A DNA stretch of 45,579 bases, taken from positions 1 through 45,579 of the IMG/VR virus record IMGVR_UViG_3300030044_000035, one strand, 5' to 3'. The notes beneath the pieces are model-generated. The model was given only the letters and a program-made list of their open reading frames with translations, was not told the DNA's origin and did not search any database. Of the stretch, positions 30,764-37,481 are shown one piece after another. Position numbers and translations under genes: made by a program. The first letter of the stretch is position 1. Every line of letters starts with the position of its first letter. Source of the DNA: a virus.

Positions 30764-33108
30764 ACCTTCACTACTTTCAATTTTGGTTGGGGTGGTTTCT
30801 GTTGGGTAAGCGCGTCGTGATCTAGGAATTCGTCGATATTTGTCCAGTCTACTCGTATTCCTGGCACTGACTTTCCATCTATCCACACTTTTGTTGTTTC
30901 GATCCTGCGGTGGCCTAAGTAGGTTGTGAATTTGTAGGGTGTCGTCGGTACGTCCCCTATCACATACTCGAATACGGGTCTTAGCTCGTCTCGTGAGACG
31001 TTGCATTTTCCTTTGTCGTCAGAGCGTGTAATGAGTATTTTCAGTACGTCGATATATGCTTGTAGTTTGTTACTCTCCTTGAAGTCAGTTTGGGGTGTTG
31101 TTCCTGTTGGTAGCTGCGAGACAAGGAACTCAAAGTCTCCCTCAGCCAAGGCACTACTCAGCCTGTCAGCTGATATTTCTGACAGTCGGATCATTTTATC
31201 TCTGTCTTCCGAGTCAAGGGGTGTTGACGCTTGAACTTTATTTACTGTCGAACTCATGAGGTAATCATGAAATCCTTGGAGTTCCTTCGGAATCAGTTCA
31301 TCGATTTCTTTTTGGCTGATGATTATTTTGGTCGGCTGGTATTTACCTACGTTGAATCGACGGTCTTCGCGGTCGATCTTGACTGGTTCGGGTTTGTTGC
31401 TGGCGAATATCCAGTTGGTGTGGTTTTTCACTTCGTAAGGAGCCATGTGCATGTGGCGGATTTCAATGAACTCTTCAGTGATGAAATTTTTCAGCTTCGC
31501 CATCATGCCTTTGCCGTCTTTCATTCCATCGCTGTCAACTTCATCAGCGAACACTAAAAAGCATTTCTCTGTGCTGCCATTGTATCTGTCGCTTAGAGTT
31601 TCAGCTCTGGTCGCTGAGGTTTGAGCGAATCCGAATATAGGTCGCAGGATGTTGTTCATCAGTATTCCCTTACCGGTGCCTTGCGTGCCGTGCAGTACCC
31701 ATGCCGTTTTTGTACGATCACGAAACTGAAGAATGAATGCTATCCAGTTTAGGAAGTGATCGGTGGCTGCTTGATCGCTACCAAGCGCGTGATGGATGAC
31801 TTTCAAAATGGTCTTAGGGCAGGTAGATACTTTTCTGATCGGTGCCAGCATATATACAGTGGGTTGGAACGTGTTGATTGTCTTATTGCCGATGTCGACG
31901 CGTACATTGTCTTGGGGGTCGAAAGCCATATCCCATTCTGGGATGGTGCCGCCTAGAGTTAGCCCATTCAGCTTTGCGAAATCTTTCATCATTTCTTTGG
32001 TTTTCGCCATGTGTATGTCAAGTGTGTCGGTTTGTGCATCGTGGGTACCACGCCAATAGGCTCCGCTTTTACGGTCGCAGAAGGCGAGGTAAGTGACTCC
32101 CTGGCTGGATGTGCGTATTGGTTGACTTGTAAGGGATTGCCAATATTCAGGTAGTAATTCCTTGGTGACGTAGCTTGGCTCGCCTTTGAAGTTGTGGATG
32201 TAGTCCGGATTGTCTTCGGGGTGGTAGTACCCCCAGCTGTCACCGCCGTTCAGATTGAAATACACGAAGCCGCGTTCGGCGCGCATGTCGGTTACTACGC
32301 AGGCGTCCGGTTTGTTCATGACTTCTATGTTGCCGTGCATCTTGTAAGTGGTTTTACGAGATGGGTATCCTTGGGCTTCCCGAATCTCGTTGATACGTTT
32401 GTTGGTGAGTTCACGGTTTTGCGCGGTAGAGTTGATTGTGATGATATTGAGGTGGTGCGATTTCTTGGGCACGTACTCGATGCGCTGCTTCTTTGCCATC
32501 GGGTCTTTAATCCCTTTCAGGATTGGTGGGGCGATGTACAGCAGTTTATCGTTTTGGCATGCGCTGATATCCAACGGCCATGAAATGCTGTTGCCTGTTT
32601 TGGTCAAGGTCATCGCATTTTTGAGTAGGGTGATGGAGTGGTTCATGCCGATCAACCATTGCTTGACCAACGGTGCGGCGAGCGGGGTGGCGAGCTGCAT
32701 GTATACATGGGCGCGCAGATCGTTGCTACTGATGCCGTGGCTCGCTGACCACTGAATGAGATAGCTGATATCGCTGAGGTTCAAGGCGCGAAGAAAATCT
32801 TCGACACTTGAACAATTCGGTACACCATCCAGATCAAGTACAATCCAGTCCGTGACTGCACCGCTGTCCGTGGTACCGGCGCGTGATTCGCATACGAGGT
32901 CGCGCATTGGATTTCCTTTGAGCAGACAATGACCGAGTGCGGCGTGCCCCTTCAAAAGTTTTTCCATGTTGCGCAGATCGGCACACGGTTCATTGATCGT
33001 CGTGACTTCGTACACGTTTGGATAACTGGACTTCTTGATGCTCCCGTCAGCTTGCTTGGTGAACGACTTTGTGAGCGATACAGGGGCTTTCAAAAATGTC
33101 AGTTTCAT
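30760..33108 (-). CDS. Primase-helicase (AEP-like plus DUF5906-type ATPase)
   Basis: A 782-residue protein; the start at 33108 was chosen because the frame upstream is AT-rich non-coding sequence. The N-terminal part has VLDLDG (Asp92, Asp94) and SASHG (His124), which fit motifs I and II of archaeo-eukaryotic primases. The C-terminal part has Walker A GTQGTGKG (474-481), Walker B FADEVDSDG and an N(x)WIFASN sensor, matching the SF3-like DUF5906 helicases. It would prime and unwind the phage origin. It pairs with the Pol A-type polymerase. The AT-rich element just upstream could be its origin. Confidence 0.85.
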   Translation of the reverse strand: MKLTFLKAPVSLTKSFTKQADGSIKKSSYPNVYEVTTINEPCADLRNMEKLLKGHAALGHCLLKGNPMRDLVCESRAGTTDSGAVTDWIVLDLDGVPNCSSVEDFLRALNLSDISYLIQWSASHGISSNDLRAHVYMQLATPLAAPLVKQWLIGMNHSITLLKNAMTLTKTGNSISWPLDISACQNDKLLYIAPPILKGIKDPMAKKQRIEYVPKKSHHLNIITINSTAQNRELTNKRINEIREAQGYPSRKTTYKMHGNIEVMNKPDACVVTDMRAERGFVYFNLNGGDSWGYYHPEDNPDYIHNFKGEPSYVTKELLPEYWQSLTSQPIRTSSQGVTYLAFCDRKSGAYWRGTHDAQTDTLDIHMAKTKEMMKDFAKLNGLTLGGTIPEWDMAFDPQDNVRVDIGNKTINTFQPTVYMLAPIRKVSTCPKTILKVIHHALGSDQAATDHFLNWIAFILQFRDRTKTAWVLHGTQGTGKGILMNNILRPIFGFAQTSATRAETLSDRYNGSTEKCFLVFADEVDSDGMKDGKGMMAKLKNFITEEFIEIRHMHMAPYEVKNHTNWIFASNKPEPVKIDREDRRFNVGKYQPTKIIISQKEIDELIPKELQGFHDYLMSSTVNKVQASTPLDSEDRDKMIRLSEISADRLSSALAEGDFEFLVSQLPTGTTPQTDFKESNKLQAYIDVLKILITRSDDKGKCNVSRDELRPVFEYVIGDVPTTPYKFTTYLGHRRIETTKVWIDGKSVPGIRVDWTNIDEFLDHDALTQQKPPQPKLKVVKV

Positions 33109-33189
33109 GATGTTTTCCAGGTGCGGCACAGGGTGGTAATCGTAAATCTTACTTGGAGCGAAGGCAAGAGCTTTTTTTCGTGTTTTTAA

Positions 33190-33320
33190 TCGGAAGAGCG
33201 GAATTTGTAAGTTGTTGATTTTATTAGCTATTATCTCTTTCCTTCTATTCTTCCGTTTTAAATTAATTGATTCAAGATAAGAAGAGAATAGAAGAGTAGG
33301 TAGTATATATATATAAGAAG
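33190..33320. repeat. AT-rich pyrimidine/purine element, copy 2
   Basis: The same order of blocks as copy 1 at 7643-7770: CGGAAGAGCGGAA, CTTCTATTCTTCC (33242-33254), TTTTAAATTAATT, AAGAAGAGAATAGAAGAG and a TATATATATATA stretch. It lies in the 279-bp leader of the primase-helicase. On the minus strand TTGTTT and TATATA at 17-bp spacing could be a promoter. Candidate replication origin or regulatory element. Confidence 0.6.
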
Positions 33321-33355
33321 CCCGGCAAACAACAGAAGTTTCCAAAAAGAAACAA

Positions 33356-33380
33356 GCCCACATCCTTGTGGGATGTGGGC
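33356..33380 (-). terminator. Intrinsic terminator after the 379-residue gene
   Basis: A perfect 10-bp stem (GCCCACATCC/GGATGTGGGC, five-base loop) is followed on the minus strand by TTGTTTCTTTTT. It begins 7 bp after the stop at 33388 and separates that gene from the primase-helicase. Confidence 0.85.
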
Positions 33381-33387
33381 GTTGTGG

Positions 33388-34527
33388 TTAGTGCAGTGGT
33401 GTGATCGCAGGCTGTGTTGCTGGCTGCGTGCTGACCAATCCGACGATGCCTGTGTCGGGTTCATCCTTCTTGTGCGGTACGCGACGAACCAGTTTTGATT
33501 TCATGTTGTTGGCGAGCAGGGTGGTCAGTCCATGTTCGGCTGGTTTCTTTTCGACTTCTGCCTTGATCAGTTCATGGCGTTCATCGAGCTTGCCGAGACC
33601 GAACGCTGTCTTGACCTGGGGGTCGCGTGACGCCAGATCACATTCAAGGTACATTGTCTGCACCAATGTTTTCAGACGGTCGTAGCTTGCGTCTGGAAAC
33701 TCTTCGGTGTTCTCGATGAACACGATTGCTTTGACTGCTTGTTGCATGACGCCGACCGTCCATTTATATTGCAGCCAGAGCGGTACCGTGTTCCACAGAT
33801 CATCGGTTAGCTCTCCTTGCATTGTCTTCTGCATTTCAGTCAGTATGTACTCTGCTTCGATCTTGTTGCTCGCAGCTTCGCGTAAAGTCTTCAGCTGCTG
33901 TTGTTTCGCGCGTTCAGCTTGGAGCATTGCCGATGTGCAGTCAGATTGTTTCTTTGTGAACGCATCATATGCTGCTTTGGTGTCGGTGGTGTTGTCGTTG
34001 TTCAGCATGTCGCTGAGTATTTCAATCGGTTGACGTGGTGGGGATTTCTGGCAGAACATAACGTTGCTGGCCTGTGCGCGAAATAATTTCTTGTATATGC
34101 CGATCAATGGTGTTGCGTCAAATGTTGGCAGCTGCGCGTCGAACCCGATCTCAACCATGTTCAGTGCTTTGCTTACTGCTTCGTCCTGTTCAGCCGATCC
34201 GTCATTGAATGGGTCAATCCCGCAGGCGACAACGAGTTTGGTTTTTGCCTTTGCTTTCCGGTAATTCCACAGCAGTTGATTCAAGCAGTAGAATCCGAGT
34301 GAGTTCACGATGCTGTTTTGCGCGAAGTATCCGTTGCTGGCTGCGAGCGTGTGCAGTTCGTCCAGATACTCTTGCACGTTGCTGATGATTGCTGTGACGG
34401 ATGCAGCTATCTGTTTGGCTGCGATTGCATTGATCGCGTCTTTCTTGATGCCGGTGATTTTCTTGGCGGCGTGAGTTTTCTTGGTTGTGATGATGCTGGC
34501 TGCGATTTCAGGTGTGATGACGTTCAT
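33388..34527 (-). CDS. Hypothetical protein upstream of primase-helicase
   Basis: A 379-residue protein starting behind AAGGAAATAACC. The N terminus is Ala/Ile/Lys-rich. The middle is helical (YFAQNSIVNSLGFYCLNQLL, then KQSDCTSAMLQAERAKQQQL, a coiled coil), with LWNTVPLWLQYKWTVGVMQQ later. The C-terminal tail is Pro/Thr-rich. No catalytic motif or family is recognised. It is the last gene of its transcript, as shown by the terminator at 33356. Confidence 0.75.
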   Translation of the reverse strand: MNVITPEIAASIITTKKTHAAKKITGIKKDAINAIAAKQIAASVTAIISNVQEYLDELHTLAASNGYFAQNSIVNSLGFYCLNQLLWNYRKAKAKTKLVVACGIDPFNDGSAEQDEAVSKALNMVEIGFDAQLPTFDATPLIGIYKKLFRAQASNVMFCQKSPPRQPIEILSDMLNNDNTTDTKAAYDAFTKKQSDCTSAMLQAERAKQQQLKTLREAASNKIEAEYILTEMQKTMQGELTDDLWNTVPLWLQYKWTVGVMQQAVKAIVFIENTEEFPDASYDRLKTLVQTMYLECDLASRDPQVKTAFGLGKLDERHELIKAEVEKKPAEHGLTTLLANNMKSKLVRRVPHKKDEPDTGIVGLVSTQPATQPAITPLH

Positions 34528-34736
34528 GGTTATTTCCTTGGTTGTGTATGTGTGGTTTGCCGGTTACAGCGTCCGGCGTGCTTTGGCTTTGAGCACTGCT
34601 ATCCTTGATGCTTACGTTCTGATGGTTGGCTGCGAGTCCGGTCGCTCTCTGCGCCAATTTGCCGGTCTGGTTCGTGTTCTGCGTATCACCACAAGGATAA
34701 CGAACCATATCCTGTGATCCGCTTGATTGATCGTCG

Positions 34737-34895
34737 CTACATTGGCTGTTTCTCCTTTGGCTTGGTGGCGAACAGTATTTGCAGGTTGGTGGCGGTGCGT
34801 GACGCGAGGGTTAATGCATCCTTGCTGTAACGCGCTGTAATTTGCACGAGTGCTGGCCTTCCGTGGTGCGTACACATGATGTGGTAAGTGGGCAT
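34737..34895 (-). CDS. Small hypothetical protein overlapping its neighbour
   Basis: A 52-residue protein (MPTYHIMCTHHGRPALVQIT, ARYSKDALTLASRTATNLQI). A strong AGAGGAAACAGG directly before the ATG supports it. Its first 85 bp overlap the 3' end of the gene at 34811-35029 in another frame. The stretch 34528-34736 downstream has only a weak open frame (from 34708) without a usable ribosome site. Confidence 0.6.
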   Translation of the reverse strand: MPTYHIMCTHHGRPALVQITARYSKDALTLASRTATNLQILFATKPKEKQPM

Positions 34896-35029
34896 CCTGT
34901 TTCCTCTTCCATCGCTGCGATGATGTCGAATGGGTCGCCGCTGTACTGACGTTCCGGGTCGATGCAATTCACCTCAAGCACGTCTTCGTCGTCTTGAGGT
35001 GCGTCGTAGTAGTATTCAGAATTGTTCAT
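34811..35029 (-). CDS. Small hypothetical acidic protein
   Basis: A 72-residue protein. The first 50 residues are acidic (YYYDAPQDDEDVLEVNCIDP, FDIIAAMEEETG). The last ~28 lie in the overlap with the next gene. The start at 35029 is inside the 3' end of the upstream gene, with a weak ribosome site. Not recognised. Confidence 0.55.
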   Translation of the reverse strand: MNNSEYYYDAPQDDEDVLEVNCIDPERQYSGDPFDIIAAMEEETGCPLTTSCVRTTEGQHSCKLQRVTARMH

Positions 35030-35186
35030 TCGGTTTTTCGCCAAACATGATTTTGATTTCTTCCATCGCGAGTCGAAGCTGTTTCAATGCGTACTGCTTG
35101 TCGGTGATGGTGTTCTTCACAACGACCAGCCGCGCATATATGGTTTCGATCCGTAGTCTGCCTATCTCCGCTGTGTCGTTGGTCAT
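35016..35186 (-). CDS. Small hypothetical protein
   Basis: A 56-residue helical protein (MTNDTAEIGRLRIETIYARL, KQLRLAMEEIKIMFGEK). AGAGGAGTTGAG precedes the ATG, which overlaps the upstream TGA. Not recognised. Confidence 0.7.
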   Translation of the reverse strand: MTNDTAEIGRLRIETIYARLVVVKNTITDKQYALKQLRLAMEEIKIMFGEKPNEQF

Positions 35187-35473
35187 CTCAACTCCTCTGC
35201 ATCCACTTGCCAAATCCCCGGATAATAAATCCGTGCATCAATGTGCCCGAGACATTTACGTCCGACAGTTATGAGTCCAGAACAAATCAGAGAACCAGTC
35301 GCTGCGACCATCACACCAGAAAATGAGCCCCAATGTAAAATGTTCAACATTATGAAAACTATGACATCCATTAGCAAAGGATTCGATAGCATCCACATTC
35401 TTTTTTTCCATGGGCACTTGAACCACATGAACGTGAGTCCGAGTGCTACGATCAAACCACTTTCTATAATCAT
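35183..35473 (-). CDS. Small membrane protein, three TM segments
   Basis: A 96-residue protein starting behind AAGGAGAGCATC. Likely transmembrane segments lie at about 3-18 (IESGLIVALGLTFMWF), 35-51 (MDVIVFIMLNILHWGSF) and 54-71 (GVMVAATGSLICSGLITV). It probably sits in the host inner membrane early in infection. Superinfection exclusion or takeover is possible but not shown. Confidence 0.7.
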   Translation of the reverse strand: MIIESGLIVALGLTFMWFKCPWKKRMWMLSNPLLMDVIVFIMLNILHWGSFSGVMVAATGSLICSGLITVGRKCLGHIDARIYYPGIWQVDAEELR

Positions 35474-35519
35474 GATGCTCTCCTTAACTGGCCGCGATGT
35501 TCTGCGGCCTGAGTTTTAG

Positions 35520-35984
35520 TTACGCTGTCTTAGGTGCTGCGCGAAATATTCCGAGCACCGATTCTTTAGCGTTCGACAGATGGCGATCAATCGCACCGGA
35601 GGAAATATATCCAGCCGCGACGTGACCGAGCTTCGACGCGGCCCACACCGCGATGCACATCGCGAGCAAGCCAACCACGAAGGCCAAGAACATCCCGCCG
35701 CTCAACGCAACCGCCCCGACCAACATCGAGTTGACCAAACTCCACGCGCCGATGGTGCCGACGGTGAGGATCGAAATGTGCGCGACGTATGCGATGATGC
35801 TGCGTGTGCTCGGCATCATGTTGCGCGTCAAATCCCAAACGATCTGCGCCATGCTTGGTTCGGCCAACTCTGCTTCGGTAGCAGCAACTGGTTTTGGTTG
35901 ATTGAGATTTGCGCCGAGATCAATCGGTTGTTTCTTTGCGTTGCGCATTGCTTCGATTACTTTAGTTTGTACAGCTGTGGCCAT
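35520..35984 (-). CDS. Membrane protein, early region
   Basis: A 154-residue protein starting at 35984 (MATAVQTKVIEAMRNAKKQ); the ATG follows a GAG-containing leader. A charged N-terminal ~65 residues precede two hydrophobic segments (about 70-95, IAYVAHISILTVGTIGAWSL; and 100-125, GAVALSGGMFLAFVVGLLAM). The C-terminal tail is cytoplasmic-like. Not recognised. Confidence 0.75.
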   Translation of the reverse strand: MATAVQTKVIEAMRNAKKQPIDLGANLNQPKPVAATEAELAEPSMAQIVWDLTRNMMPSTRSIIAYVAHISILTVGTIGAWSLVNSMLVGAVALSGGMFLAFVVGLLAMCIAVWAASKLGHVAAGYISSGAIDRHLSNAKESVLGIFRAAPKTA

Positions 35985-36036
35985 GATGATTCTCCTGAGT
36001 GATTGAATGATAGGGAACAACACAAAAGCAAAAAGA

Positions 36037-36065
36037 GCAAGGACGCAGCCTTACCGCGTCCTTGC
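36037..36065 (-). terminator. Intergenic hairpin H1
   Basis: A 10-bp perfect stem (GCAAGGACGC/GCGTCCTTGC) with a 9-base loop, followed on the minus strand by TCTTTTTGCTTTTGTG. It is part of a 48-bp exact repeat (36020-36067 and 36248-36295). It lies between two small genes and could attenuate or terminate transcription. Confidence 0.7.
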
Positions 36066-36070
36066 AGGGT

Positions 36071-36226
36071 TTAAGAAACAGCGCTCATCGCCAACTCGTC
36101 CATCTGTTCGTCGCACGCACCATCTGGGATTGCTACGCGCGTAACGTCATCGCTCCTGTGTTTCATTTCTGATAGTTCTGAGTCGAAGCACCACGACCCG
36201 TCTGCCCACACGTTGATGTATTCCAT
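36071..36226 (-). CDS. Small hypothetical protein, 51 residues
   Basis: The ATG at 36226 has AGGAGAACGAAC. The protein (MEYINVWADGSWCFDSELSE, then DVTRVAIPDGACDEQMDELA) has the compact beta pattern of small phage proteins that share a WADGTWC core. It is flanked by hairpins H1 and H2. Function unknown. Confidence 0.7.
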   Translation of the reverse strand: MEYINVWADGSWCFDSELSEMKHRSDDVTRVAIPDGACDEQMDELAMSAVS

Positions 36227-36264
36227 GTTCGTTCTCCTAGGTAATGAACACAAAAGCAAAAAGA

Positions 36265-36293
36265 GCAAGGACGCAGCCTTACCGCGTCCTTGC
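36265..36293 (-). terminator. Intergenic hairpin H2
   Basis: Identical in stem, loop and T-rich tail to H1. It begins 4 bp after the stop of the gene at 36298 and precedes the 51-residue gene. Confidence 0.7.
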
Positions 36294-36297
36294 AGAA

Positions 36298-36543
36298 TTA
36301 CCCAACCTTGGCAATGACGTGCTTGGTCATCGCCAACGCGCGCGCTGCTTCCATGGCGGCAGCACGATCTATCTGCCACTGGGGTTTGACGTATTGCGGC
36401 GCACCCGATGCCTGCTTGTGCATCCGGTTGACGGAGCTTGCTACTGACGCAGCATTGAGCGCCTGCTCCTTCAATGTCGCGATCTCTGCGCGTAGTGCTG
36501 CGTTCTCCGCTTCCAGCTGCGCCTTGGTGAGTGCTGATGCCAT
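36298..36543 (-). CDS. Small coiled-coil protein, first minus-strand gene
   Basis: An 81-residue protein that starts at 36543 after AAGGAGATAGTC. AQLEAENAALRAEIATLKEQ is a leucine-zipper-like coiled coil, and the C terminus is Ala-rich (AAAMEAARALAMTKHVIAKV). It may dimerise, and could bind DNA or host RNA polymerase. Not recognised. It is the promoter-proximal gene of the minus-strand cluster. Confidence 0.7.
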   Translation of the reverse strand: MASALTKAQLEAENAALRAEIATLKEQALNAASVASSVNRMHKQASGAPQYVKPQWQIDRAAAMEAARALAMTKHVIAKVG

Positions 36544-36589
36544 GACTATCTCCTTGGTTAATGTATAGACAACACCAAGGCAGACAGAC

Positions 36590-36616
36590 CAAGGACACAG
36601 CCTCACCGTGTCCTTG
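36590..36616 (-). other. Intergenic hairpin H0
   Basis: A 9-bp stem (CAAGGACAC/GTGTCCTTG) with a 9-base loop (AGCCTCACC) related to H1 and H2 (loop AGCCTTACC). It lies in the leader of the 81-residue gene and lacks a strong U-tract, so it may be a leader structure rather than a terminator. Confidence 0.6.
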
Positions 36617-36848
36617 TGGTTGGATGTGTGGTGGCGAGCGCCAAGAACTCGGAGCGGGGTTCGGAATGCTTGGAGTTCCTTGCTGCGTGGCCGGGGTAAA
36701 AGAGACTCCTTATCCGGGCGCTGGGTGCGGAAACCGAAGTGGGGGCGGCTGATGACGAGGGGTAGGTGAGGGACCCAGACCGACGTAACCCAGAAATTTT
36801 CATAAAAATTTTTCTGAAAAGATTTACGATCTAAGTTAGACTCGCGTG
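36617..36848. other. Divergent intergenic region
   Basis: A 232-bp gap between the early and late arms. The left two thirds are GC-rich with no clear motif. The right third (36794-36841) is AT-rich (ATAAAAATTTTTCTGAAAAG) and holds the operator-like site at 36831. Likely contains promoters for one or both arms, and a pac or cos site is possible because the small terminase starts here. No -35/-10 pair is convincing. Confidence 0.5.
36831..36842. promoter_or_regulatory. Second operator-like site
   Basis: ATCTAAGTTAGA is an exact 12-bp match to the centre of the 21-bp palindrome at 29085-29105 (core TCTAA-G-TTAGA is symmetric). It ends six bases before the small terminase start codon, so binding would affect late-gene expression. 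Confidence 0.5.
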
Positions 36849-37481
36849 ATGACCAAACGCAAAGACCCCGCCGACCTGAAAATCAGGGCCAGGGACGACC
36901 TCACCCCGAAACCCCGACTAAGGTCAAAACAAAATGCCTCCCCGGAAGGGCAGGCTAAGCGCATCGCTGCGCTCCGCAAGACACCGACCAACGGCGGCAA
37001 GATCGCCATCATCGAAACCCAAAACCCTAATCGACCGCTCACCGAAAAACAGAAAATTTTCGTCAAAGAGTGGGCTGCTGGCGAGACGATCCTGAGCGCC
37101 AGTTACCGCGCGGGTTATGCCGATAGTGGAGCAATGTGTTACCGGCTGGCAAAAGACCCGGCGATTTTAAGGATATACGACGCCGAAAAAGCCCTGTACG
37201 TGGCTGCGGCACAGATGACCCGTAAAAAGGTCATGGACGGCTTCCTGGAGGCTGCTGACATGGCTCGCACACTGGCCGACCCGACCGCTTTGACAGGCGC
37301 ATGGCGGGAAATCGGAAGAATGTGCGGATATTATCAAGAAAACACCAAAAAAATTGACATAAACATCACGGGCGACCTCACTATGAAGCGCCTCGAACGA
37401 GCCTCCGACGCCGATCTGCTGAAGCTGATCAAGGGTGAGATCGAGGATGTGGCGTTCGATGAGGTGATGCGTGACGACTAA
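36849..37481 (+). CDS. terS: Small terminase subunit
   Basis: A 210-residue protein. A basic N terminus is followed by PLTEKQKIFVKEWAAGETIL and SASYRAGYADSGAMCYRLAK (about 62-105), the HTH pattern of small terminases that recognise the packaging site. A helical middle and a C terminus with KKIDINITGDLTMKRLER follow, the latter typical of the oligomer's beta-barrel region. A GTG one codon earlier (36846) is an alternative start; no Shine-Dalgarno is seen before either. It overlaps terL by 11 bp. Confidence 0.85.
   Translation: MTKRKDPADLKIRARDDLTPKPRLRSKQNASPEGQAKRIAALRKTPTNGGKIAIIETQNPNRPLTEKQKIFVKEWAAGETILSASYRAGYADSGAMCYRLAKDPAILRIYDAEKALYVAAAQMTRKKVMDGFLEAADMARTLADPTALTGAWREIGRMCGYYQENTKKIDINITGDLTMKRLERASDADLLKLIKGEIEDVAFDEVMRDD

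Noticed and set aside
17238-33108. Z-genome (2-aminoadenine) phage
   Set aside because: The polymerase is divergent, but no purZ-like or dATP-hydrolase gene is recognised in the window. Only a test of virion nucleosides could revive the idea.
34508-34708. 66-residue frame before the 379-residue gene
   Set aside because: The ribosome site is too close to the ATG, the frame runs into the next gene's start, and composition is unlike its neighbours.
36617-36790. cos or pac site
   Set aside because: The position beside terS is suggestive, but no repeat or palindrome typical of a cut or recognition site could be defined.
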